Shown here one piece after another: positions 1-10,421 of a stretch of DNA of 22,657 nucleotides. Position 1 is the stretch's first letter; every line of letters begins with the position of its first letter. This DNA comes from Mucidula mucida (lineage: Eukaryota > Basidiomycota > Agaricomycetes > Agaricales > Physalacriaceae). The position numbers and the translations under genes were made by a program. The stretch spans positions 1 through 22,657 of the forward strand of contig JADNYV010000546.1 of assembly GCA_015501055.1 (NCBI GenBank), written 5' to 3'. Under the pieces are notes generated by a model. The model was given only the letters and a program-made list of their open reading frames with translations. It ran no database searches and was not told where the DNA came from.

Positions 1-25
1 GCACTAAGATAAGTCATACTGGTCA

Positions 26-1406
26 TTACGCCGCGGTCCCCAATCGCTTCAACGACTCCTCAGCAGCAGTCACACCCTCCTGCATACCAATGGCTCTCGA
101 ATGCTCCAAGCCTTTTGTATAAAACCTGCTCGCCATGCTCTTGTCGCCCGCAATCTATCGACGCGTCAGTACCTGCTTCCCTGCAAGATACAGGTTCAAC
201 CCACCTCGCGCATAAACCCAACATTAAACAGCGCCGCAGCATACGCGACTTCGCATATCGGTATGGGCTCGTGGAGCTTGCGCGTCTTTTGTAACGTGCC
301 CAGCGCCTGCTTCGCCCAAGACTCGGCTTGATTGAGTCTTTCTGGGGTGAGCTTGCCGGGGCGGTGGAGGATGAGCTCGGAGATGTTGCCCATGAGCTGT
401 GCGCCGCGACACTGGTCTTCGGGTGGCGACTCTTGTGGTGGTGGAGGTATGAGAATAGATATGGCTTGGAGGTAGAGAGGCAGAGCAAAGCTATTTGCAC
501 GTCAAAAAAAAGGAAAGAGTAGGTGATTGTGAGCTCACTCTATCTTTCCTATCCGCCTGTAAAACCCAGCAAGGGCCTCCAGCGGGGCACCGACATCGGT
601 AGAGGACGCCCAAGGCGGTAAATCAAGTTCTGCCAAGACTAGCTGATCAACGTCTGGGTCAATCTCGCCGGCGTTCGCCTCCTTGACGAGACGCAGAACC
701 TCCTCGACAGCCCACTGCAGATACTTCTCCTCCTCCGCCTGGGGCTTATTCAGCGTCTCTGCGTGTTCCCCAATTTTGCCGGCAATGGCCACCGCGCGTA
801 AGCGCTCGTTACCCGTCAAGCTCGTCGCGTCCTGCATAATCTTGAGCACCTCCTGGTACAGATTATATGCCTGCTCGAGTTGACCATCCTGCTCGAACAC
901 GTCCGCCAGTGCGACAGCGACGCCCGACAATTTTAGGTATGGCTCCTCCCCCAGCGTATCAAGCGGAAGGTTCCGCACTGTCGTCCAGGCCCTATAGTCG
1001 GTAAAGATATGCCAAACACAACCGAGAAATAGCGCGCACCGGTGGAAATATTGTCCACTGAGTCCGAGGTCGTTTTTCTCTTTCGCCTTGAGGGCGTCGC
1101 GTAGGTCTTGGCGCACCTCGCTCGGCCACATCGTCAATGTCCCATATAGCTCCCAACTATACGCTCGTTAGACAGCGTATAAAACAGGAAAACGTAAACG
1201 CACAGTCCATAGCCAGTACACCCTATCCCGAGGACGAGCAGTGCAGAAAACACGGGTGACAGCCGACTACTTGACCCGCTCGACGTAGAGTAAGCCCGCT
1301 GCGCTGCTGCCGGCGTCGTCCGGAATGGTTTACGCGTCGCACGCGGCGGTGCCCAGCGATGGCGCGTGAGGGGCTCGGCTGCCTTTTGGACTCGTCGGGA
1401 GAACAT
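26..1406 (-). CDS. Mgr3-like mitochondrial TPR protein
   Basis: Five exons on the minus strand: 1406-1204, 1156-1040, 991-539, 490-205 and 154-26, with introns of 47, 48, 48 and 50 nt that all begin GTG and end AG. They total 1188 nt, or 395 aa. The N-terminus is rich in Arg and Ser/Thr with almost no acidic residues, like a mitochondrial presequence. One membrane segment lies near residues 51-73. The soluble part has helical TPR-like repeats (SGVAVALADVFEQDGQLEQA, then GAPLEALAGFYRRIGKIDFA). This layout matches fungal Mgr3, an inner-membrane adaptor that brings substrates to the i-AAA protease; the assignment is by family resemblance. The in-frame codon further upstream is TTG, so the ATG at 1406 is the start. 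The stop is at 26-28. Low risk: every splice phase agrees. Confidence 0.85.
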
Positions 1407-1507
1407 CGTGGTCGGAAGAAAATGACGGAACAGACGATGAGGCAAAATGTGAAGGGCCTACGGCATGCAAGAGAAGCTATGGTGCAAAAACGAGGCGCTT
1501 TTCACGT

Positions 1508-1596
1508 GGCGCTATGGTGTAGTGGCAGCACACGGGATTTTGAGGAAGTCTTCCCAGAGTCTTCCCGTAACCCAGGTTCGAACCCTGGTAGTGCCT
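1508..1596 (+). tRNA. tRNA-Gln (anticodon TTG), intron-containing
   Basis: A full cloverleaf can be folded. Acceptor strand GGCGCTA at 1508-1514 pairs with TAGTGCC at 1589-1595. The D stem is GTGT/GCAC. The anticodon stem CGGGA (1533-1537) pairs with TCCCG (1563-1567), and the T arm is CCAGG-TTCGAAC-CCTGG. The loop reads TT-TTG-A, giving anticodon TTG at 1540-1542 (reads CAA, Gln). An 18-nt intron at 1544-1561 follows base 37, the normal nuclear tRNA intron position. Internal A and B boxes are present (B box GGTTCGAACCC). The gene starts about 100 nt from the start codon of the divergent Mgr3-like gene. Confidence 0.95.
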
Positions 1597-1619
1597 ATCT
1601 ATTTGCCGTGGAAGGCAAC

Positions 1620-1625
1620 TTTTTT
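1620..1625 (+). terminator. Pol III terminator of tRNA-Gln
   Basis: Run of six T on the coding strand, 24 nt after the tRNA 3' end, as expected for RNA polymerase III termination. Confidence 0.75.
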
Positions 1626-2264
1626 GGCTACAATCACCTCGCTTTCAAATTGCTGTATTTGTCTTAGTTCTTTTAGAGTGGCGCAAATTGCAATGATCTG
1701 TTAGTAACGGTATTGATAAAAGGCTGTCGTTAGTAATGATTTCAGGAATCAACGCCGCGTGGCGCTGGGCCTCTGTCTCAACGCTCTCGGGTTCTCCAAA
1801 CATGTTTGTGAACTTCAAACAAAGCAGTATTATTGTATGATTACAAGAGTGTGATCAGAATTCAATCCCACCTTTCTCCCCCCACCGGGAATCAGAACGA
1901 CAGCGTGCCGTCACGCCGAATCCCGATGTCAAATAAAACCTATATAAGTACCTCGACTTTCTATCCTGTTTAAGAAATACCAAGTGTATCAAACAGCAAC
2001 AGTTAGGGAGTACTGCGTGATTAGCGATATGACCAGTGAACAGCGCTCTCCTGCCGCCACATATCTTCATACCAGTCATCACCTGTCACAGTCATCCCAT
2101 ATCAATCACATCGCATAAAAACACTCCAATCAACATTAGCCATACTAAATGTTTCCACTAAAACCATTATTTAAGTACCATGTCGATTTTACAGAGCAGT
2201 TAATAGGGCATGTTTGTATGTATATACACCACGAAGAAAATCTAGGAATGCCACGTCTATAAGT
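1626..2264. other. Intergenic, no gene seen
   Basis: A 640-nt AT-richer stretch between the tRNA and the 3' end of the TPT transporter gene. Open frames here are short, lack splice partners and show no family motif. It probably holds the 3' untranslated region of the transporter gene. Confidence 0.6.
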
Positions 2265-3428
2265 CTATTTTCCTCCAGACTGCTTGAACAGGATCAGCCC
2301 TCCAAGCGCGATCGCATACCCAAATATCTGCAGCGGCGTAATCGCCGACGAAAAGATGAGAACCGACCCCGTGATGAGCAGGATATCCTTGAACACGCCC
2401 GCAAGCGTGAGCACGAGCCCACTGCCAACACCCACAAGGAACACAGCCGCAACGTTGAGGAAGAATGCGACACACGCGTTGCTGAGTAGGATGAGGGGGC
2501 CGATGCGAGCTAGCTCGTAGAAAGGCGCCAGACCCTCCGTGAAGGGCAAGGCGAGGAGATTAATGGCAGCGCACACGGGTGCGTAGTAGTGCAGCGACAC
2601 TAGAGGATCCATCTTGAGTCCGTGTAGCAAGATCTGGATCATGACGAGGCGCGAAGCTTCAAAGGCGACCGCGGCGGCCTGAATGAGGAATCCAAAGAGG
2701 TTAAAGTGCATCTCGCCGTGCGAGGCGAGCGCAACGCCGCATGAAATCATGAAAACGATGACAGCGAGTTTGCGGTTAGGCTCAGCGATGCGGAAGGTCC
2801 ATGAGATAAGGAGAATAGCGACGGGATTAAATGCCTAGACACATAATTAGTTTCTGATAACGTCCTTGCCGTAAAAATTTGACAGGTGCGGGGAAGATGT
2901 GGCTCACCTTTAGCATCTGGATGTACGACACGCTGAGGTACAGATACGCCGTATTGCTGAGGATGAGACTGCCGCTGAAGAGCAGTCCGATGGGGAGAAT
3001 AGACTTGACAAACATATCCTTGGTCATGTTGACGTCCTTGACGCCGTCAAGGAGGTGCGTCGTTCTCTGCAACACGCGGGTACCGATGGCCTGCATGGGA
3101 ACGGTCAGCCGAGGCCGCGAAAAGAGAAAGAAAAACGCACAGCAAAGGTTAAATGCCATGTTACGAGCCAAACGGGATATTTGAAGGCGAGCGTGTTGTA
3201 AAGGTAGTTGTTGTAGATGATGACCGCCGAGCTGAGGACAATCCAGACGGGTATTATCATCGCCGCGGACAATTTTGGCTTGGGCTTCGGGGTCGCAGCT
3301 ATGGCCGGAGACGGCAGGGCTTCGTCGGACTCGTCAAAAGCGTCCTTGGACAACACATTCTCCTCCTTGCGCGCCGGCGTGAGCTCGACGTCTTTCTCGT
3401 CGTGGTTACTGGACGACGACGACGACAT
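2265..3428 (-). CDS. TPT/SLC35-family membrane transporter
   Basis: Three exons: 3428-3141, 3090-2908 and 2834-2265, with introns of 50 nt (GTGCGT...CAG) and 73 nt (GTGAGC...TAG). They total 1041 nt, or 346 aa. A Ser-rich and acidic cytosolic N-tail (about 55 aa) is followed by about ten hydrophobic segments typical of the triose-phosphate-transporter/nucleotide-sugar transporter superfamily. The first is the IIPVWIVLSSAVIIYNNY segment. Others are the KAFNPVAILLISW segment across the exon 2/3 junction and the closing PLQIFGYAIALGGLILFK helix, typical of fungal TPT-domain proteins. Likely place of action is the Golgi or ER membrane, exchanging a phosphorylated or nucleotide sugar; substrate cannot be told from sequence. 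The start is the ATG before the Ser run. Exon phases are all zero and the frame is intact. Confidence 0.92.
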
Positions 3429-4452
3429 GGTGGTTGCGGTGAGAAGAGCAAATGCTAGGAAAGCCGAATTGCGTGAGCCTGATGATAAGCATAGCTGATG
3501 GTCGTTACGCACAGCGACTGAGTTAAAAAAGAAGATATTCCAATGAAATACAAGGCGAGCGCAGCGTCGGCGACGACGTCGAGAACGGCGGCGGGAAGAA
3601 GGTCGTGGTTGCGGGTTAAGTTATCCGTTTGCGGGCGCCCCTCTTGCCAACATCCGGCAAATGCCGCCGATCAATCTTTCCGACGGTCCGTGATTTCATT
3701 ATCCAACGCGGCTCAAACAAATGCCACGAGACGAGTAGCGGTGCTAAAGATTACAGATGCTAGCATTTCCCCAGCCTTGTTTCCGAATGCATAGCGTTAA
3801 ATGCTGCGCACCGGATATCTGGGTGGCGTCCTTAGTCCTATTAGTCTTGAACCTTGCGAGTCGCACTGCACTACGTTCCACACCCAGAAAGAGGCTTCAA
3901 CGGAACGTTCAATGAGAAAGACATGTCGAGTCTTTGCAAAAATAACGCTCCGTTTCAATTGCATCCACGCACGAAGGTCGCTTGTCGGGTACCTAAAACT
4001 CGGAGAGTACCCACCAAGTCGGAGAGAGAAAGAGGACAATTACGCACAGCTATCTGCATTCCCCGAAGCCGTGTCAAGCGCCACTTCCTTTCAAAACACA
4101 TATTGGTCCACAATTTACTATCTGAATCGTCTAGCTCGCCTCTTTCAATAGGACGCTAGCTCGTACAGGTTAGGGTACCCGCATCACTCAGGTCTAACTT
4201 AAAGTTCGTAACGCAGCATTCTGTCTGTCCTTCAATAGATCCTATTTAATACAATCCTACCGACCGGTGCCAGATCGCAGACGACGGCGCATCTCCATTC
4301 TCTGCTTGGGGGCGCACCTCTGACTTTATGCATCAGAGTTGGCACCTTGTGGTCGTCGCGTATGGGAAGTAATAAGTGTCGTCCCAGTTGAGCAACGCAC
4401 AGATTATCATTCCAGTATTAGCGTCGACTTCCGTCTATATCTCAACATGCGT
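3429..4452. other. Intergenic, no gene seen
   Basis: One kilobase between the 5' end of the TPT gene and the 3' end of the GST gene. It must hold the TPT promoter, but no clear TATA box stands out. Open frames on both strands are Arg/Ser-rich, without motifs or splice partners, and look like chance. Confidence 0.55.
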
Positions 4453-5355
4453 CTACGGAAGTCCCCTCCCACTTCTCACTGCCTTTGCTACCTCGCTCTG
4501 AGACTCGTTGTTTAGGTACCTACCATATATCTCCGTATAATGCTCCTTCGCCTAAACAACAACAATTAGCTCTACACCTCATCACTTCGCTAAATCCTCT
4601 CACACTAGTAGTCTTCGCAATACTCTCCCTCTTCTCCACAACCCCCGCATACTCCACCCACTCCTCACTCACCTCCCCTCGTTCATAGCCACGGAACTCA
4701 CCAACCACATGGTCCCGAACAATCCAAGGCGCGATCGCCGCATCCACCATTGTAAACTCATCTCCAAAAAAATATGGTCTTTTGACCTGACCAGCGAATG
4801 CACGCAGCGCCTCGTAAAGCTCTTCCCTCGCGGAAGCTTGTCTCTCGGGCTCCTGGAATTGGACAAGCCGGAAGAAGGACGGCACGCACGATTTGGCGAC
4901 GTGGTCGATCCAGATGCGCGCGTAGGCGCGTTCCGAGGGGGCGCTTGGGAGCATTTTCTGACCAAAGGATGCAAAGGCGTCTTCAAGGAATTCGCAGAGG
5001 ATCAGGGATTCGTAAAGTGCGCGGCCTTCATATTCAATGGCGGGGACGAGGCCCTTGGGATTGATATCTATTCAAGTATGAATGGGGTGCACGTACTAGT
5101 GTAGAGAGTACCTACCTAGAAAATGTTGCTCCTTCTTGTAGGGATTAACCTCCTTGTATTGGTATGGATATCCAAGTGCGTTGGACAAATGGGCAGAACT
5201 GTTTGAGCAGTCATGAGATGCATGGCGGATTTCAGAATAAAAACACACACCCAGCCCGACCAAAAGACCAATTTCTGTGGCTGCTGATGCTCCGCAACCG
5301 TCTGAGCTGCACGCTCTGTGGCGCATGGATGGATGTGTTCATCGGGCATCGACAT
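4453..5355 (-). CDS. Omega-like glutathione S-transferase, frame broken (possible pseudogene)
   Basis: Four exons: 5355-5251, 5198-5116, 5067-4604 and 4551-4453, with introns of 52, 48 and 52 nt. The thioredoxin-fold half carries the Cys-type active site FWSGWFCPFVQR across the exon 1/2 junction and the glutathione-side segment KGLVPAIEYEG. The helical half ends RYLNNESQSEVAKAVRSGRG. This is the Cys-containing (omega/Ure2-like) fungal GST group, which reduces or conjugates glutathione adducts in the cytosol. Exon 2 is faulty: directly after CPFVQR (5178) the frame jumps to LGYPYQYKEVNPYKKEQHF. The exons add up to 751 nt, one more than a multiple of three. The family normally has about seven further residues there, so about 20 nt appear to be missing. 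The rest is well kept, pointing to a recent lesion or an assembly error. Full length would be about 256 aa. Confidence 0.85.
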
Positions 5356-5394
5356 GTTGGAAGGAGTGATGCGCTGGCGATGAGTGCATTCAGA

Positions 5395-5401
5395 TTATAT
5401 A
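5395..5401 (-). promoter_or_regulatory. TATA box of the GST gene
   Basis: TATATAA on the minus strand, 40 nt before the ATG at 5355. The spacing matches that of the CAP and ADH genes in this window. Confidence 0.6.
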
Positions 5402-5839
5402 GCCATGTCATGGCGTCATTTCTTACCTCGCACCAATGTCAGAGCTGTGTCTGTCAATGGATTCATTGACGGCGAACAATAGAAGTTGTCAATACAGTTC
5501 TACCCTTGCATTGATTCTATGCCATCCGACGTCAAAGTTCCGCTGCTCTAGATACGCTGCATTCGATTCCGGCTATAGGATGTTGTCGCGCCAAGAACCA
5601 TGATTTATTGGGACCAGCAGTTACGGCGCCACGAGACGATTTGTCAAGGAAAGCGTTCGACGAGTCGGGTAGTCCCGAACAAAGTACCGTCGTCAAAAGC
5701 CAAAGAGATCGCAGTCACTGATGAGAGAAGCTGACTCTACACAGCGTCGTCGCGGGTCTGTATGGGGAAGCTGACTAGAATAGATGTAAGCGTATATCAG
5801 GAGACATTCTTAAAAGACATGCCTGTAAAGGAGATCCCG
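5402..5839. other. Intergenic, no gene seen
   Basis: Between the GST promoter and the doubtful small gene. Nothing coding was recognised on either strand. Confidence 0.5.
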
Positions 5840-6129
5840 TTACCCTGTGGTCAAGTCGTCGAAACTGACGAACGCAGGTACAAAGAACTCAGCATGGAGA
5901 GCTAACAGTCCGGTTGACGTCGTAGCCAGTGTCGTTGTAGTATAGTACTCCAACGATGTCGCTTCCAAGATGTCATGCTACTACGAGCTTTCGGATCCAG
6001 ATCCGGTGTTGAAGGAAATTTACCGATTCCAAGCGCTATCAGAACCGCAAAGAAGGCTTTCCTGAGTACTACTGTCGTCGAGTTCGAGATCGCGTGTGGG
6101 AGGTAACCGCAATTTAAGTTTTTGGCCAT
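5840..6129 (-). CDS. Doubtful small membrane protein
   Basis: A weak two-exon model: 6129-6024 and 5961-5840, joined over a 62-nt intron (GTAAAT...CATGAC...AAG). It gives 75 aa with one hydrophobic stretch (AFFAVLIALGIA) and a Thr-rich segment followed by LLALHAEFFVPAFV. No family was recognised. In its favour are a proper ATG, a plausible branch site, and the 10-mer CGATCACGTG 26 nt before the ATG, the same element that precedes the three CAP genes. Against it are the short length and the fact that the intron was chosen to join two nice-looking frames. It may be noncoding. Confidence 0.2.
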
Positions 6130-6154
6130 GACGGTTGAGGATAAGGAGAGCGAG

Positions 6155-6164
6155 CGATCACGTG
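6155..6164. promoter_or_regulatory. CGATCACGTG element (copy near 6.1 kb)
   Basis: Exact 10-mer shared with the sites at 9909, 12472 and 15653. It contains the E-box CACGTG, a core bound by basic helix-loop-helix factors. Confidence 0.4.
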
Positions 6165-6715
6165 TTGATTTGCTCCTTTTCTTCCGCCCATCATCACGGT
6201 AAAAATACGAACGAGTCCTCAAATATCCTTCGACGCGGAGACACGTATAGCTGGCTCAGGCGATAAACGTTGTGGTGTTGTTAATGTATATTTTCAACAC
6301 CGACTTTCCTGTTTGAAATTGTATCCATGAGGTAAGTACATTAAGCGCTTGGTTTTAACTCGTCGTATCATTTTACTACTCTCTGGATGAAGCTGATCCT
6401 CTCCTCGGACTCTCATTTCAATAGTAGACTTCGAGAGAAATTATAGATTACGCCACACTGTCTTTTCGTGCAGACATGTTCCTTACGACTTTCCCCAGTC
6501 TGTTTACTCTCAAGGAATACAATTTGTCGTCCATAACAGGTAACACTCTTGTGGACACGTCCACTTACTTTCCTCTTTCGGCTGCTCACCATTACTCAAC
6601 CCTGACTTTCCCGGAGGTCTAAAGAGAGCACGTGCTTTCGCACCACTCACTTTCTCTCCAACCCCTCACAATACCTGCTAGCTCACACCCATACCCATAC
6701 CCACCCATTCCCATA
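6165..6715. other. Intergenic, upstream of the P1 gene
   Basis: No gene recognised. A further CACGTG core (in GCACGTGC) lies at 6628-6635. The last 60 nt before the ATG at 6716 are C/T-rich with repeated CCATACC-like units, the look of a fungal 5' leader. Confidence 0.5.
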
Positions 6716-7105
6716 ATGGCTCCACGCACCCGCTCCATCCGCCCCACCACACACTGTCTAGCAGACAGTACCATCCGGACCCACATCGAGCGGTACATGG
6801 CGCCGCCCTTGCAAAACGAGACCGCGGGGGCTGAGGCGGACTCCCACACTGTTGAGGAAACGATGGCGCTTCTGCCTAGCGACTTATGCGCCCTCGTTCA
6901 ATGGGATAGACAACGCGAGCCAGAGCAGAATCCGTATGATTACTCGAATAGCCCGATCATGGTCATCAGCTCTGGAACAGCGCATGGGGTGCCAGGATAC
7001 CCTGATCTTATGAAGCGTCAAGCTTCTGTCGAGCCAGACCCGGATGCGCCTGATATGAGCGAGATGGGTACCGCATTGACTCAATTATTGCATTCTGTTT
7101 ATTAG
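6716..7105 (+). CDS. Orphan small protein P1 (window-specific family)
   Basis: Single open frame from ATG 6716, 129 aa. The open frame upstream of it begins with GTG and is not used. No known domain was recognised; there is no signal peptide and no membrane segment. It shares two blocks with the protein coded at 21364-22186 (-). Block 1 is LLPSDLCALVQWD at residues 52-64, against LPTASELSALIRWD there. Block 2 is VISSGTAHGVPGYPDLMKRQ at about 83-102, against VISSGAPVGVPGYEALTLKR. The C-terminal block of the relative (EEKERYVPxARSS...) is absent here. The end may be truncated, or a 40-nt intron (GTACCG...TTATTAG near 7066-7105) could extend it. The shared blocks between distant loci are the main evidence that it codes. 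Confidence 0.55.
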   Translation: MAPRTRSIRPTTHCLADSTIRTHIERYMAPPLQNETAGAEADSHTVEETMALLPSDLCALVQWDRQREPEQNPYDYSNSPIMVISSGTAHGVPGYPDLMKRQASVEPDPDAPDMSEMGTALTQLLHSVY

Positions 7106-7291
7106 TTGATAGCGACGTGCACTATCAGTATGTAAAACCCATGCGAGCACTTGGGGGAATGTCGCACGCGTCTGCTCATTGACTTATACTCCAACCTGCA
7201 TCAAAGTACCACACACAATACAACCCGACGCCAAAAGCCCAAAATAAAAAACACTAATCTACAACCCAAAGGTCCTTCCCAGTTAACAAGT

Positions 7292-9157
7292 CTACATGTT
7301 CTCGATATGCTCTACACTGTCGATTTCTTTGGTGTCCCTTCTCTTCTTCAACTCGTCGGAACCCTCCGGACTCTCATACCTCTCCGGCCTCTGCGTCTGA
7401 ATCGCTTCCTTGTTCCTAAACACCAGCACCATGCCCTGGTTCTCCCGATACAGTCGATCTATATCCTCCAATTGTCTGTTAGACGTCTCCGGATAGAACA
7501 CGTAAATAATCTGTCGCCATTCAGCACCAGTGAATGCGCGATAAGTGTCCCACATACCGGAACAAGAATCGCGTTAAACGACATCCAAATCAAATAGAAC
7601 CTCCATCCCAAATTCTCTATACCAATGGGAGTCGTCTGTACTACGACAAAGTTCGCAATCCAGTTACTCCCCGTGGCGAGTGCTGCACCCATCGTACGCA
7701 TGCTTAGCGAGTTGATTTCCACGGGGTACAACCAAGGCACTCCCTGCCAGCAGATCCCGAAAAACACGTAGTACAAGAAGAAGAATGCCGTGGCCGCAGC
7801 TCCAAAGCTCTGCCCGCCTTGTGATAGGAAGGCAGAGATGAAAATATAGCAGACAGCTTGTCCAGCGGCACCGTACATCATGAGCTTTCGGCGCCCCGCG
7901 CGTTCGATAAGGTGCAGGCCAGCGAAGGAGAAGATGAGGTAGGATACGGAATTGCAGGCGGCGAGAAGGCGGGCCATGTTGTTCGAAAGGCCAACGGAGT
8001 CTTCAAGTACCAACGGCAAACTGATTTGTAGATCAGTAACCAACAAGGAAGGCGAATAAGAGGCATACTAGTAGCTGGTAACATTGATGCCGACTAGCTG
8101 CTGCATCCACTGGGTTCCAATGCCCAAGAGCATTCGCTTTACCATACCAGTGTTTCCAGTCCTTCCCGCAAGAATGTCCTTGAACGGCGGGCGCTGTTCT
8201 CTCTCATTGCGTAACGCTTCCAGAATTGTCTCTTTTTGCTGAATGATGAACTTGTCATCAGCAGTAGTACCGGCAGCTTCCAACGCGACAAGGACATCGA
8301 CGCCTTCCTTCTCGTATCCGTGAGCCAGGAGCCAACGTGGAGATTCAGGAAGCCAAGGGATTGTCGCAAGCATGATGATAGAGAAGACGAGCTGGAACGC
8401 GATGGGGAAGCGCCAACTAATGCTGCCAGGCAGGAAAGAGAAACCGTAGGTCATCCAGCTGCTGAGGGAAAACCCGCCAATGTTCATACTGTGAGCAACG
8501 ATATTAGTGGATGCAGGTAAACGTAGAGACATACACGTACATCATGCCGAGAACGATGAGCTTTCCACGAAGACTCGCTTTTGTGGTTTCGCTTTGCCAT
8601 ACCGGCGATGTCGATGTGTTGACGCTGATACGATGACAACGTAGCTCAGCACTGAAAGCTAGGTGACGTACCCGTTGCCCAAGCCGGCGACCAGTCGTCC
8701 CGCAATCATCATCGGTACACCGTTAGCCGCCGTCTGCAGAACGGCACCAATGGACATGACGATCACCCCAGCAATCAACGACTTTTTCCGCCCAAACTGC
8801 TCGCCAAAGGCGAAAGTAGCCATAGCACCAGCGAAACTAGTAGTATGTTGAGATATAACGCAACTACCACAAAGGCGAGGCCACATACCAACCGATATCG
8901 TATAGCGAGACGATGGTCCCCTGCAAACTGGGGTCTGGATAGCCCATCTCGCGGAGAAAGTCCTCCGTCACGATGATACCGCCAAACACGCCTTGATCGT
9001 AGCCTATACAAATGACCTTGAACATATCGCCCTTACAGTAACGCGAATAGAGTAACCCACCAAAGAGAGTCATCGCGGTGATACACGCCACCGATACCCA
9101 GACGTTCAACTGCGTACCCGTCATGCCAAAGTACGGCTTTCTTGTGGTCGTCAACAT
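7292..9157 (-). CDS. MFS sugar (hexose-type) transporter
   Basis: Seven exons: 9157-9061, 9003-8889, 8836-8672, 8624-8541, 8488-8069, 8020-7558 and 7510-7292, with introns of 47-57 nt, most starting GTATGT, GTATGC or GTACGT. They sum to 1563 nt, or 520 aa, with all phases in agreement. Sugar-porter hallmarks occur in order: GYDQGVFGG in TM1, FGRKKSL in the TM2/3 loop, GRLVAGLGNG, the PESPRWLL motif at about residue 200, QQLVGINVTSYY in TM7, RAGRRKL, VPWLYPVEI in TM10 and FYPETSNRQLEDID after TM12. It belongs in the plasma membrane and imports a sugar by proton symport or facilitated diffusion; hexose, disaccharide or galacturonate cannot be told apart. The longer upstream frame begins with TTG, so ATG 9157 is the start. 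Intact and complete. Confidence 0.96.
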
Positions 9158-9544
9158 CTCTCTAGTCGTTGTTTTGGACGATGGTGGTGGTAAGAAGAGA
9201 AAATTGTCGTCCGGCGTTGTGGAAGGACGCGATCGCCACAACCAAAGCGTGATATCACGTTTTTATCATGGTCAGACTAACCAGGCTTGATCATGCTAAG
9301 TCCACGGGGGATAATTATAAGACGCCGTTGTAAAGGTGGTACTTGGAACGGGATGGCGTCAGGAAGTAGAGTGAGCGTAAAAACAAAACTACAAACCTGG
9401 TGGGCGTATGATAAAAAAGAGCTGAACAAAATACGAAGCCAGCTACAATCACCATGAGGCACGTCCCTGCGCATGCGTAGATTTCGCCGCTTATTACAGC
9501 GCCCACGCGAATGTCAAAGTGACGTGGCGGCCTAATGTGCATGC
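9158..9544. other. Intergenic, MFS upstream region
   Basis: Upstream region of the sugar transporter. No gene recognised. Confidence 0.5.
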
Positions 9545-9908
9545 GGAGCAGAACAGTCGATGGCATTCGGAGCGATAGTCGCAAAACAATTAGTATGCTT
9601 CTAAGCGATACAACTTCTGGATCCTTGCAAAGCGTGACTTCTAGCAGCCCATTGTATGCGCATCTGTCCGCTGTTCAGTACAGCATGTCTTGAAGGAACG
9701 GGAGAACACAATCGTACCGTGTACGAAATGCTTTCCCTTTCCCTTCCCACTTTCAATCGGCCGCTGGCGCAGAAATATGTCGGCAAAGAGACCTCCATAG
9801 CTCCTGGACTTGAGGCTAATGACTTCGATGGGAATGACGAGCGCAAAATACCAATTTTGCAAAGCATCTTTGCTAGAGATGGTGGGACTCGGAGGAAAAA
9901 AGGATGAA

Positions 9909-9918
9909 CGATCACGTG
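9909..9918 (+). promoter_or_regulatory. CGATCACGTG element upstream of CAP gene 1
   Basis: About 500 nt before the ATG at 10422, inside a longer match to copy 2 (AGGATGAA-CGATCACGTGCTAC). It has an E-box core. Confidence 0.45.
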
Positions 9919-10378
9919 CTACATTAATAGTAACATGGCAGTGCCAGCCCGAAAAGAAATTATTAGGTAGTCCAGAGATCCCATTATCCATTGAAAAAAT
10001 AGAGCTGGCATCTCGCAAAGCCTCATCTACCGTTGTGAACGCACCGATTATTTCGGACCGATCATCCGCTCCTCTTCATATGACCTCCATCAAGCGTAAT
10101 GCAAATCGCCTGCCAGTGTGCTTGACCCACTTAGATGCGTTGTAAAGCACCTCGGCGCTTCTTAATAGGATCCTCAGTTTGGAATCCGGCTCATCAAACG
10201 CATGGCTACAAGCCTTCCTTGACAAATCGTCTTCAAGTTGATGTGCACCTCATTCGAGTAACCGCTAGCCCCCGACAATGTCGTTAACCCACCCGCTTCC
10301 CCACTAGATACGTCTTTAGGCGGTCTCGTCCTCGCTTCTAGGCATTCTCTGAAACACGTAGGCTACCTTGCACTATCG

Positions 10379-10384
10379 TATAAG
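10379..10384 (+). promoter_or_regulatory. TATA box of CAP gene 1
   Basis: TATAAG 43 nt before the ATG. The equivalent site in CAP gene 2 is TATAAA at 12928. Confidence 0.6.
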
Positions 10385-10421
10385 ACCACCTCGCGCATCC
10401 TCCTCGTACTCACAGCCCATC

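Noticed and set aside
1407..1445. N-terminal extension of the Mgr3-like protein
   Set aside because: The extended frame starts at TTG; the first ATG is at 1406.
3543..4159. Arg/Ser-rich plus-strand frames between the TPT and GST genes
   Set aside because: Overlapping frames of similar length, no motif and no splice partner.
9158..9241. N-terminal extension of the MFS transporter
   Set aside because: It starts at TTG. Sugar porters have a short N-tail, and ATG 9157 fits.
9601..10145. Several 80-125 aa frames on both strands upstream of CAP gene 1
   Set aside because: The tandem counterpart at 12150-12720 does not preserve any of these frames, so the shared sequence is noncoding or long dead.
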